From Fibrobacteria bacterium (lineage in GTDB: Bacteria > Fibrobacterota > Fibrobacteria > UBA11236), in the NCBI GenBank assembly GCA_025360005.1, contig JANYDA010000030.1, forward strand, positions 1 to 64,000: a stretch of DNA of 64,000 bases. The letters run 5' to 3'. Of this stretch, positions 1 through 8,549 are shown in pieces; position 1 is the stretch's first letter, and every line of letters begins with the position of its first letter. The translations under genes and the position numbers were made by a program. Below the pieces are notes generated by a model. The model searched no databases. It had not been told where the DNA came from and worked only from the letters and a program-made list of their open reading frames with translations.

Positions 1-257
1 CCCGCCGGAGTTGAACATTGCCGGAAATTTCCCAGTCGAATGTACCGAAATTATAGGAAAAATGTGTGTCCGTGATCCCTATAAACCTGGGATTCCCGAG
101 GACGGGAAAAACCCGTACCGTGCGGCCGCGATCGCGTCCCGCCGTCGGCATGGCGCGCGTTCGCCCGCTGGGGTCACCGCTTATTCGCGCCATATCAACG
201 GCTTGGCCCGGCTGGAGCTTCCCGGCCGCGGTCCCGTGTTGCTACCTTCTCCAATCC

Positions 258-2006
258 ATGATCAGCCGTTACGGTCGTTACGAAGTGCTGTACAAGCTGG
301 GGCAGGGCGCCATGGCACAGGTATTCCTGGCGCGGGATCCGGTGCTTTCCCGTTTCGTGGCGGTGAAGGTTCTGCATGCGGAACTGGCGGCGCGCAAAGA
401 TGTGCTGCAGCGTTTCTTCAATGAAGCCCGCACCGTGGCCGCCGTGCGCAATCCGCATGTGGTGGAGGTCTTCGACTTCGGGCAGGAGGGAAGGGATCTC
501 TACCTGGTAATGGAGTTCGTGGACGGATTGTCCTTGCACGGCATATTGCGGCAACTGCCCGGTCGCGATCCGGCGGCCGGCCGGGAACCGCGGGCCGGGC
601 ATGCAAGCGGGGTCGCCCCGACATCCGCTCCCTTGGATATCGCCATCACGGCTTCCCTTATCTGCCATGCCGCGGAAGGCCTTTCCGTGGCCGCCCAGCA
701 TGGCGTGGTGCATCGCGATATAAAGCCGGAAAACCTGATGATCAACCAACAGGGCTACCTTAAGATTTCCGATTTCGGCATCGCGCATGTCCAGGACGAA
801 AGCATCACCAAGACGGGCGCGGTATTGGGTTCCCCGCTGTATATGTCCCCGGAACAGGCGCGCGGGTTGAAGCCCATCACCTCCCAGGCGGACATGTTTT
901 CCCTGGGCGCGGTATTCTATTCCTGCCTGACCGGGCATCCGCCCTTCCGGGGCCGCACCGTCACGGAGCTGTTCCGCAAGATAGCGTCCGAAGCGCATAC
1001 TCCCGTGCGGCGGATCCGGCCGGATTTGGATCCCGCCCTGGGTAACCTCGTCGATACCCTGCTGCATAAGGATCCTAGCCAACGCGGCGGCGGGCCCCGC
1101 TGGCTGCATAGGCAACTCAAAGGTTACCTGATGGCTTTGGGGGTAGTCGATCCGGCGGAAACCATCGCGGCCTATCTGCAGGGGATTTCCGCTCTGGGCG
1201 TGCAAACCACGTGGCGCATGGACTCGCCCGATCCCTGGCGCGCGGATACCTTGCCTGCCGGTACCCTGCCCTTGGGATCCGGTTATCCCGGTGATCCGCG
1301 CGCCGGCGCGGCCGACCCGGGCCGTGTCCTCGGCGCCGGCGCGGATGCCATGACCGCCGCCGGCGGGGGCGGTTCCGGAGCCACGCTACCCTTGGCATCC
1401 GGGTTCGCCGGGGAGCCGGGCGTGGGTATGCCACGTGCCGCCTTGGGCGCGGTTTTACTGGTGCTGGTGCTGGCGTTGGCCGCCGGAGCCGGGTGGTGGG
1501 GCTTCCGGCACATGATGAAAGGGCCGCCGCGGGACGCGCGGGCGCATTTGGAGATCGGATCCCGTACCCGGGGTAACCTGCCGGGTACCTGGGAAACCGG
1601 AGCGGCGATAGGGACTGATTCCGCGGCGCGGGAGCCCGCCGGGGGGGAAAGGATCGGGGCGGCCGAAGCCGATTCGTCACAACAGGGTTTCGTCCATTCC
1701 GCCGATCCGTATTTCCCGGACAGCGCGACCGGGAAATCGCCCACGCCGGGAGAGGGCTTGGGCTTGGTCACGCTGAAAAGCTCGCCGCCTTTCGCGGAAG
1801 CCTTCCTGGACGGGCATTACCTGGGCGTGACTCCCGTCCACCTGGGTGGACTGTTCCCCGGCCGGCACCGGATCACGCTGAAGGCGAAGCATTCCCCGGC
1901 TCTGGACACCGTGCTTATGATCCGGCCGGGAACCCAGGGTTTCAAGTTCAACCTGGAAGCGGGTTTACCCTCCCGCTTGGCGGTCACGCCGGAAGCAACG
2001 CCCTGA
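258..2006 (+). CDS. Membrane Ser/Thr protein kinase with C-terminal PEGA domain
   Basis: Hanks-type Ser/Thr kinase, 582 residues from the ATG at 258. The glycine loop is GQGAMAQV (residues 15-22), the ATP-binding Lys is K37 (VAVKVL), the catalytic loop is VVHRDIKPENL with Asp 153, and DFG begins at Asp 172, followed by SPLYMSPEQ. A Gly/Pro-rich insert lies at about 101-125, between the N and C lobes. One transmembrane helix (about 394-416) separates the cytoplasmic kinase from an extracytoplasmic linker and a PEGA domain (about 503-568). The linker before the helix repeats TLPLGSGY / TLPLASGF. The frame is open back to 66, but the kinase fold begins directly after 258, so the upstream codons are probably untranslated. 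I see no clear Shine-Dalgarno. Its 3' end overlaps the convergent aminotransferase gene by 23 bp. Substrates are unknown; the FHA protein at 9975 is one possible partner (inference). Confidence 0.9.
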   Translation: MISRYGRYEVLYKLGQGAMAQVFLARDPVLSRFVAVKVLHAELAARKDVLQRFFNEARTVAAVRNPHVVEVFDFGQEGRDLYLVMEFVDGLSLHGILRQLPGRDPAAGREPRAGHASGVAPTSAPLDIAITASLICHAAEGLSVAAQHGVVHRDIKPENLMINQQGYLKISDFGIAHVQDESITKTGAVLGSPLYMSPEQARGLKPITSQADMFSLGAVFYSCLTGHPPFRGRTVTELFRKIASEAHTPVRRIRPDLDPALGNLVDTLLHKDPSQRGGGPRWLHRQLKGYLMALGVVDPAETIAAYLQGISALGVQTTWRMDSPDPWRADTLPAGTLPLGSGYPGDPRAGAADPGRVLGAGADAMTAAGGGGSGATLPLASGFAGEPGVGMPRAALGAVLLVLVLALAAGAGWWGFRHMMKGPPRDARAHLEIGSRTRGNLPGTWETGAAIGTDSAAREPAGGERIGAAEADSSQQGFVHSADPYFPDSATGKSPTPGEGLGLVTLKSSPPFAEAFLDGHYLGVTPVHLGGLFPGRHRITLKAKHSPALDTVLMIRPGTQGFKFNLEAGLPSRLAVTPEATP

Positions 2007-3186
2007 AGCCCTTTTCCAGTCTGTCCAAAGCGGCGTCCAAGGCTTCCAGGCCGTTGGCGAAGGAAATGCGCATGAATCCTTCCAAGCCGAAACTGCTGCC
2101 GGGCACGGTGGCCAGTAAATGTTCGTCCAACAGGTATTCGCAAATGTCCATGGAAGTGGCCATGGTTTTGCCCCGATAGCTGGCGCCCAGGTAGGCATGC
2201 AGATTGAAGAAGGCGTAGAAGGCCCCGGCAGGCGGGAAAACCAGCAGGCCGGGGATGGCGGCCAACCGGCGCAAGGCCAACTCGCGGCAGTCGGAAAGAT
2301 GGCTGCGCATCAAGTCCGGAAAGGATTTATCAGCGGCCAAAGCGGCGATGGCGGCGTATTGGGAGGCGTTGGCGGGATGATGGGTGCCATGGCTTTGGAT
2401 GGCTCCGATGGCGGCCGCCAAGGCCGGAGGCGCGCCCGTATAGCCGATGCGCCAACCCGTCATGGCATAAGCTTTGGACATGCCGTTGATGGTGATGGTC
2501 CGCGCGAAAATCTCCGCGCCCAGTGCCGCGATGCTGACATGCCTGGCGCCGCCGTATACGATGTACTCATAGATCTCGTCCGAGAGGCAATACAGATCGT
2601 GTTCCACCACCACGTCAGCCAAAGCGCGCAACTCGGCCTCGTCGTAAACCGCGCCGGTGGGATTGCCGGGCGAATTCAGGATGAGGAGTTTCGACTTGGG
2701 CGTCATCGCTTTCCGTAAATCCTGCGCATTCAATTTGAAACCGGAAGCCATGTCGGTGGGCAGCAGGATGGGAGCGCCTCCCAGAAAGCGCACCAGTTCC
2801 GGATAGGTCACCCAGCAGGGAGTGGGGATCAGGACTTCATCGCCTTCTTCCACCAGGGCCAGCAGGGTGTTGAACACGCAATGCTTGGCCCCCCCGGAAA
2901 TGATGATGTCCGCGGGGGGATAGCTGAGGCCATTGTCCCGCGCGAATTTCCTGCTCACCGCGTCCTTCAGTTCCGGCAGGCCGGTCACTTGGGAATACTT
3001 GGTGCGGCCCGCGCGGATGGACTCGATGGCCGCCAGTTTGGCATGCTCGGGCGTGTCGAGATCGGGTTCGCCCGCGCCCAGGCTGAGCACATCCTTTCCT
3101 TCCGCCTTCAGCCGCTTGTACTTGGCATCGATGGCGACGGTCTGGGAAGTGGAGATCCGCCCAGCGCGCCGGGCTAAGGGCTTCAT
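1984..3186 (-). CDS. Class I/II PLP-dependent aminotransferase (aspartate aminotransferase-like)
   Basis: 400-residue fold-type I aminotransferase of the AspC/AspB group; the likely reaction is aspartate plus 2-oxoglutarate to oxaloacetate plus glutamate. The signatures are complete: NSPGNPTGAV with N175, LSDEIYEYI with D203 and Y206, the PLP-lysine motif NGMSKAYAMTGWR with K238, and substrate-binding R246. The N-terminus (LSLGAGEPDLDTP) is typical of the bacterial aspartate/prephenate aminotransferase subgroup, so prephenate or aromatic substrates cannot be excluded. The start lies only 4 nt after the ilvD stop, so the two are almost certainly co-transcribed and translationally coupled. That fits a role in amino-acid biosynthesis. 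The stop codon lies inside the 3' end of the convergent kinase gene. Confidence 0.92.
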   Translation of the reverse strand: MKPLARRAGRISTSQTVAIDAKYKRLKAEGKDVLSLGAGEPDLDTPEHAKLAAIESIRAGRTKYSQVTGLPELKDAVSRKFARDNGLSYPPADIIISGGAKHCVFNTLLALVEEGDEVLIPTPCWVTYPELVRFLGGAPILLPTDMASGFKLNAQDLRKAMTPKSKLLILNSPGNPTGAVYDEAELRALADVVVEHDLYCLSDEIYEYIVYGGARHVSIAALGAEIFARTITINGMSKAYAMTGWRIGYTGAPPALAAAIGAIQSHGTHHPANASQYAAIAALAADKSFPDLMRSHLSDCRELALRRLAAIPGLLVFPPAGAFYAFFNLHAYLGASYRGKTMATSMDICEYLLDEHLLATVPGSSFGLEGFMRISFANGLEALDAALDRLEKGFRALLPA

Positions 3187-3190
3187 GCGG

Positions 3191-4867
3191 TCATTCGTCC
3201 GTCACGCAACCTTCGGAGGCCGTGCTCACCGTCTTGATGTACTTGTATAAAGTGCCTTGGGTGATCTTGTAGGGAGGCGCCTTCCATCCCTTGAACCGCG
3301 AGGCGATTTCGGCCTCGGTCAAATCCGCATCCAGGGTATTCTTGTTGGCGTCGATGGTGATCACATCGCCGTTCCTGATCACGGCCAAAAGGCCGCCCGT
3401 CTGGGCTTCCGGGGTGATATGGCCGACCACGAAACCATGCGTGCCGCCGGAGAAGCGTCCGTCGGTGATGAGCGCCACGCTCTTGCCCAGGCCGGCTCCC
3501 ATGATGGCCGACGTGACGGTCAGCATTTCGCTCATGCCGGGACCGCCCTTCGGTCCTTCGTAGCGGATCACCACCACGTCTCCGGCCTTGATTTCCTTGC
3601 GCTCCAGCGCATGCAGGCAGTCTTCCTCGGAATCGTAGCACTTGGCGGGGCCGGTAAAGGTAAGGCCCTCCTTGCCGGTGATCTTGGCCACGGCCCCTTC
3701 CTTGGCCAGGTTGCCGTAGAGAATGCGGATATGCCCGCTCTTCTTCAACGGTTCGCTCACGGGAAAGATGATCTTCTGGCCTTCCTTGAGTCCGGGCAAA
3801 TCGGCCACGTTCTCGGCCAGTGACTTGCCGGTTACCGTCATGCAGCTGCCGTCGATCAGGCCTTCCTTGATGAGGAGCTTGGTCACCGCGGGCACCCCGC
3901 CTACGCCATGCAAATCCTCCATCACGTACTTGCCGCTAGGCTTCAGATCCGCCAGATAAGGGCGCTTGTCGCTGATGCGCTGGAAATCGTCGATGGTGAG
4001 CGGCACATGCGCGGCCTTGGCCATGGCGATCAGATGCAGCACCGCGTTGGTGGATCCGCCCAGGGCGATGACCATGGTAATGGCGTTCTCGAATGCCTGC
4101 CTGGTCATGATGTCGCGCGGCTTGAGATCCAATTCCAGCAGGTGCTTGATGGCCTTGCCCACTTCCAGGCATTCGCGGAATTTCTCGTCGCTTACCGCGG
4201 GGGAGGAGGAGTCGTAGGGCAGGGACATGCCCAGGGTTTCGATCGCCGAGGCCATGGTATTGGCCGTGTACATGCCGCCGCAGGCGCCTTGGCCGGGGCA
4301 GGCCTTCTGCACCACTTCGTTCATGCCCGCCTCGCTCATGTTGCCGTTCAGGAATTGCCCGTAGGCTTCGAACGCGGAGACCACGTCCAGCTTGCGGCCG
4401 TCCAGGTAGCCCGGCAGGATGGTTCCGCCGTAGACCATGATGCTGGGACGGTTGAAGCGCGCCATGGCCATCACGGATCCCGGCATGTTCTTGTCGCAGC
4501 CCACCACGGAAACGTTGGCATCGTACCACATGGAGCAGGTGACGGTCTCGATGGAGTCGGCAATCAGATCGCGCGATTGCAAGGAAAAGTTCATGCCTTC
4601 CGTGCCCATGGAAATGCCGTCGCTCACGCTGATGGTGTTGAAGATCAATCCTACCAGGCCTTCCGCGTTGATGCCCTTCTTAATATGCGCGGCCAGATCG
4701 TTCAAGTGCATGTTGCAGGGATTGCCGTCGTAGCCGGTGCTGGCCACGCCCACTTGCGCCTTTTCCATGTCCGCATCGGTAAGGCCGATAGCGTGGAGCA
4801 TGGCTTTGGAGCCGGGCTGGGAAAGCGTCTGGGTGAGGCGGGATGAGAATTTGTTGAGCTTGGACAT
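3191..4867 (-). CDS. ilvD: Dihydroxy-acid dehydratase
   Basis: 558-residue IlvD/Edd-family dehydratase converting 2,3-dihydroxy-isovalerate (or -methylvalerate) to the 2-keto acid in valine and isoleucine biosynthesis. The three cysteines expected to hold the Fe-S cluster are present: C51 in NPCNMHL, C124 in GCDKNMPG and C196 in [13 protein letters not shown]. The C-terminal signature [20 protein letters not shown], with the catalytic Ser, is intact. The length matches the shorter bacterial IlvD class rather than the roughly 616-residue enterobacterial one. An AGAGGA ribosome site precedes the ATG. It is the first gene of a two-gene operon with the aminotransferase. No other ilv gene and no leader peptide is visible nearby. 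Confidence 0.96.
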   Translation of the reverse strand: MSKLNKFSSRLTQTLSQPGSKAMLHAIGLTDADMEKAQVGVASTGYDGNPCNMHLNDLAAHIKKGINAEGLVGLIFNTISVSDGISMGTEGMNFSLQSRDLIADSIETVTCSMWYDANVSVVGCDKNMPGSVMAMARFNRPSIMVYGGTILPGYLDGRKLDVVSAFEAYGQFLNGNMSEAGMNEVVQKACPGQGACGGMYTANTMASAIETLGMSLPYDSSSPAVSDEKFRECLEVGKAIKHLLELDLKPRDIMTRQAFENAITMVIALGGSTNAVLHLIAMAKAAHVPLTIDDFQRISDKRPYLADLKPSGKYVMEDLHGVGGVPAVTKLLIKEGLIDGSCMTVTGKSLAENVADLPGLKEGQKIIFPVSEPLKKSGHIRILYGNLAKEGAVAKITGKEGLTFTGPAKCYDSEEDCLHALERKEIKAGDVVVIRYEGPKGGPGMSEMLTVTSAIMGAGLGKSVALITDGRFSGGTHGFVVGHITPEAQTGGLLAVIRNGDVITIDANKNTLDADLTEAEIASRFKGWKAPPYKITQGTLYKYIKTVSTASEGCVTDE

Positions 4868-5128
4868 TGGGATCCTCTGGGTCGATGCTTCTTTGGGGGC
4901 TGGGGATTAAGGGTCGGGGGATAGGGTAAGAAAGGAAAGATGGGCGGCTGGGTAAACCGGCAGGGCATTCACAGCCGCTTCCAAGCGGTCGGGAAAAATG
5001 CCCAGGACCAACGCCCTAACCCCAAATCCCCGGCCCTTAACCCCTCTTAATCTTTGAACCCGTGTTTTTCAAAACTAATAAACCCCGGGGAAAATGCCTC
5101 GTTCCGCCGGCCGCCCCTCCCTGCTGGC
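4868..5128. other. Intergenic region with imperfect inverted repeat
   Basis: There is no credible gene in these 261 bases between two minus-strand genes. A purine-rich arm at about 4908-4922 (TTAAGGGTCGGGGGAT) is matched by a complementary arm at about 5026-5042 (ATCCCCGGCCCTTAA), with one mismatch and one indel, about 100 nt apart. The region should hold the ilvD promoter and the 3' end of the large protein at 5129. I cannot assign either precisely. Confidence 0.4.
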
Positions 5129-8100
5129 TCACCGTTTGGAAATCACCAGCCTCAGACCCGATCTCGCCAGGATGGGTTCCCACTCGGATTGGATCTTGAC
5201 GTATTCCTCCGGCGCCGCCACAAAGGGGTCGATGCGCCAGTTTTGCTTGATGGTGATCGATTCGGGGGTATCCTGGTTGATGGAAAGCAGCCAATGCAGG
5301 TAATGCTCGGAAAGCTCCCGGTCCAGGTTGAGGGATTTCCAGCCGTATCCGGAGGGGATCTCGTACACCCATTGGGAGTTGATCTGGATTTCATGGGGGA
5401 AATACACCGGGGCCTTCCGCGAGCCGGCGCGGGGGAAGCGCAGGAAGCTGAGCTCCAGCTTGGGGAAATGTTCAAACTCCTGGAGCGCGTCATGGAAAGG
5501 GAATTTGGCCCGGTAGCGGAATACCATCACCAGGGGCAGGTCCGGATCGTTTTCGTTGAGGACGCGGAAACGTTCGTCCGCGAAAGCGGGATAGCTTTGC
5601 GCCAGCCAGCTCAGCAGGTTTTCGTACTTGGTATTGGGATTCCAATCGCGCATATGCGCCCGGAACTCCGACGCCACCTTGCCGGTCAACACCAGACTGT
5701 CCGATCCGCCCGCCGTTTGGGCGGGATCGACTTTCAGGTTGTGGAAGACCTGTACGCGGTGCTCCCCGGCGCTGTCCAGTTCCGGGATGGTGGCCATGCG
5801 CGAATTCTCATCGTCCACTATCAGCACATTCTTGCCTTCCAAGGCCAAAGGCGAACGGCGGAAGGCGTAGGATTTCTCCGTCGCGTCCAGGAAATATTGC
5901 GGCAGGCCCTTCTGCGCAGGCACGTGCACAATCATATGGTTGAACTGATGGATGCTCGGCTGATCGATGTCGCCCGCATGGTTGAGGCTCACCAGGCACA
6001 GGTGCGCCTCGATGCCGCGGGCTTTGAGCAACTGCATCAGCAGATAAGCATGGCCCTTGCAATCGGAATAGCCGTTGGTCAAAACCGTCTCGCAGCGATC
6101 GGGCACCAAGGCGTTGAGGCTGAACTCGAAATTGTTGTAGCGCACGGAATCGCGCACCAGGCGGAACAGCGTACGCACGGGATTCGCCCCCCGGTTCCTC
6201 TCGATGGCTTCCGAGGCCCGTTCCTGCACGGGCACGGGCACGGAGTCGAAATGGATGCCGGATTTCTCAAGCAGGGCCTGGTAGTTGCGGCCCACTTCCC
6301 GCCAGGTGATGAAAGGCGTGGCGGAAAAACCGGTCCCTACTTCATCGTTATAAGGACGGAAACTCTCTTCCAAGGGAGCCATCGGCTCTTCCATGCGCAC
6401 CACCAGCCGATCGGGGAGGCTGTCCACTTTGGAGTCGCCGTACGCGTTCACCAACAGATGCTTGGGCGGATGCAGGATTTCGTAGCTGCAATTCAGGACG
6501 GGGAAGGGAAAGGCATGATCATAACGCAGGTAAGGGAATTCGGAAACGGGGAGCTGGGCCTCTTCCGTGGTGATGATTTCCAGGAATTGGGCGCCGGCCT
6601 TGTTCTTGATAGGCAAGTGGACCAGCAGGTTCTCCGGATGCAAGGTGGTGTTGTGGCTTTTGGTCACGTAGAATTCGCCCACTTTCTCGTCTTCCACCAC
6701 CTTGCCGTCGGCGTCGTAAAGCCGGAAGGTATTCACGTAGTAACGCGAGTAGCCGGGATTCAATTCATAGGTCAGTTCGGAAAAACGCAGCAACTTCTTG
6801 GCGTCCCGGATATGGTAGAACTGGTGGCGGGTTTTCTTCCAGCGCGTCCTGGGCGCCCACGCATAAACGATATTCTGGGTGATGAGGGTGATGGGATACT
6901 GAGAAGCGAGCTTGAGGTTGTCCGGTTTCCGCAACAGGGCCTGGGCGGAGGCGAGCGTGCCTTTGGTCTTGAGGGGCGTGATGGGGGTCCTCAGGATCAG
7001 GTTGCTGCGGTTGCCCACCAGCGCGGCTATCTGGGTCGCCAATTGTTGGGCCTCGCGATTGGATCCGTCCAAATCCAGCGAGGCTTTCGCGGATTGCCCC
7101 GCCAGCCGGTAGAGTTTCAGGTTGAATTCGCATAGGCCCTTGAACAGGAAATTGTTGGAAGTGGCGGGAAAATTTTCTCCCAGCCCGCGCACGTATTCCA
7201 GTCCGCCTTCGTAGTCCTTCAGCCCCGTCAGCGCGCGCAGGTAATACTCCACGGACTTCTCCGTGGGTAGGGAGTCCGCATGGGTTTTGGCCAGCACCTG
7301 GCGGGCGTTCTCGTATTCCTCCAGGCCCAGGTAGGTGGAGGCCAGGTATACGGACAACCGGAAAGAGGGCTTCTCCGCGTAGCGGCGCAGGAGCACGTTC
7401 TTGGAATGCACGCGTTCGCCCAGTCCCCACAAGGCATCGGAGAGGTTGATCAACCATTCGATGTTCTCCGGATCCAACGCCAACGCTTTCAGCGCCCATT
7501 CCTTGGCTTCCTGGTACTTCCCCAGTTCTTCGAACATGGCGCCCATGGTCCCGGCCAGATCTCCGGAGGCGGTGAGCAAAGCGGGATACTGGGAGAGGAA
7601 TTCCAATCCCAACAGGTTTTCCTTTCGCACCTGGAACATGGCGGCGCAGTTCAGCAGGTAGCCGGCATTGCCGGAATCCGATTGCAGCGCGGTCTGGAAA
7701 TGCTTCATGGCCCCGTTCCAATCGGAGTCTTCCACCGCTTTGAGCCCCAAGGTGTTCTCGATGGCGGCCCGGAACGTCCGCAGACAGGAGTCGGGCGTTA
7801 TGGCCGGTTTTTGGAGCCGGTTTTGCGGCTGGTAATCCAAGCGGATATCCGGCAACTCGCCCAAGCGATCCGGGGAGATGGGCGTCTTGGACTCCACATT
7901 CACGAACAAGAGCAGGCTGTCCCGGCGCATAAGCATGCCCCAATGCTTCAGGGTATCCTGCGGGGGCTTGAACAGGTAGATGCGTGCCTGCGGAGGTTCC
8001 GCCTTTTCGGATGCGGAATCCGGATCGGCCTTGAAAAGATAGGCGAGGGCCGCCATGATCTGGCGGTGGGATTTTTCCTTGGGAAGCGCGGTTTCAAAAA

Positions 8101-8449
8101 TGGAGATTTTCAGCTTTCTGTCGCCTTCGCGTTCGCGTACCAGGGAGCGCACGGGGATGCCCATATCGGTTCGTTCACCCGGCACTTCCAACCAGGCGGG
8201 TTGCGCCGCCTGGAAATTCCAGCCCGCGCCGCTTTGGTATGCCTGGAAGAAACGGGACGATTCGCTTTTGCCCGCTACCGATGCGGGGACGGAAAAGAGG
8301 GTGGAGTCCGCGGCGGCTTTCGCGTCTTTGCCCGGATGCCTCAGCCCGGCACAATCCAGGAAGCCCGCCGCCAAAAAACACAGCGCCGCCAATCGCACGC
8401 AGAAGCCGGACAGGATGCGGTTTGGAAGGAGCGGGGATCGGTGCGCCAT
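5129..8449 (-). CDS. Large exported TPR / DUF3857 / transglutaminase-like protein
   Basis: 1106-residue protein with a hydrophobic N-terminal export signal (about 12-30). A Cys at the end of that segment (FLDCAG) has Asp at -1, so it is not a canonical lipobox. Helical repeats resembling TPRs occupy about 240-470. A DUF3857-like beta-rich region follows (about 515-690), then a transglutaminase-like domain with a complete Cys-His-Asp triad: C797 in GYSDCKGHA, H838 in QFNHMIV and D855 in FLDATEK. DUF3857 plus transglutaminase-core proteins are common in Bacteroidetes and relatives and are exported, but their substrates are largely unknown. Protein crosslinking or proteolysis in the periplasm is possible. 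It stands alone, divergent from the gene at 8550, with 100 bp between them for both promoters. Confidence 0.8.
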   Translation of the reverse strand: MAHRSPLLPNRILSGFCVRLAALCFLAAGFLDCAGLRHPGKDAKAAADSTLFSVPASVAGKSESSRFFQAYQSGAGWNFQAAQPAWLEVPGERTDMGIPVRSLVREREGDRKLKISIFETALPKEKSHRQIMAALAYLFKADPDSASEKAEPPQARIYLFKPPQDTLKHWGMLMRRDSLLLFVNVESKTPISPDRLGELPDIRLDYQPQNRLQKPAITPDSCLRTFRAAIENTLGLKAVEDSDWNGAMKHFQTALQSDSGNAGYLLNCAAMFQVRKENLLGLEFLSQYPALLTASGDLAGTMGAMFEELGKYQEAKEWALKALALDPENIEWLINLSDALWGLGERVHSKNVLLRRYAEKPSFRLSVYLASTYLGLEEYENARQVLAKTHADSLPTEKSVEYYLRALTGLKDYEGGLEYVRGLGENFPATSNNFLFKGLCEFNLKLYRLAGQSAKASLDLDGSNREAQQLATQIAALVGNRSNLILRTPITPLKTKGTLASAQALLRKPDNLKLASQYPITLITQNIVYAWAPRTRWKKTRHQFYHIRDAKKLLRFSELTYELNPGYSRYYVNTFRLYDADGKVVEDEKVGEFYVTKSHNTTLHPENLLVHLPIKNKAGAQFLEIITTEEAQLPVSEFPYLRYDHAFPFPVLNCSYEILHPPKHLLVNAYGDSKVDSLPDRLVVRMEEPMAPLEESFRPYNDEVGTGFSATPFITWREVGRNYQALLEKSGIHFDSVPVPVQERASEAIERNRGANPVRTLFRLVRDSVRYNNFEFSLNALVPDRCETVLTNGYSDCKGHAYLLMQLLKARGIEAHLCLVSLNHAGDIDQPSIHQFNHMIVHVPAQKGLPQYFLDATEKSYAFRRSPLALEGKNVLIVDDENSRMATIPELDSAGEHRVQVFHNLKVDPAQTAGGSDSLVLTGKVASEFRAHMRDWNPNTKYENLLSWLAQSYPAFADERFRVLNENDPDLPLVMVFRYRAKFPFHDALQEFEHFPKLELSFLRFPRAGSRKAPVYFPHEIQINSQWVYEIPSGYGWKSLNLDRELSEHYLHWLLSINQDTPESITIKQNWRIDPFVAAPEEYVKIQSEWEPILARSGLRLVISKR

Positions 8450-8536
8450 TTATGAGGAAACCTCAGTCTCTCCCAGGGATTATAGCATTGCGTTAATTTA
8501 CGAAACCGGCTGGAGTGCGGAACCCCCCGGACGAAT

Positions 8537-8542
8537 TATATT
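8537..8542 (+). promoter_or_regulatory. Possible -10 box for a leaderless start
   Basis: TATATT lies so that transcription would begin at about 8549-8550, exactly where the ATG of the next gene lies. There is no Shine-Dalgarno before that ATG and no recognisable -35 box. This is suggestive only. Confidence 0.25.
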
Positions 8543-8549
8543 TGCGGAT

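Noticed and set aside
5054-8455. Two long plus-strand open frames (693 and 391 codons) opposite the DUF3857/transglutaminase gene
   Set aside because: They are antisense shadows of a gene with recognisable domains. Their translations are His/Gln/Gly/Val-rich with no motif, as expected for complementary frames of GC-rich coding DNA.
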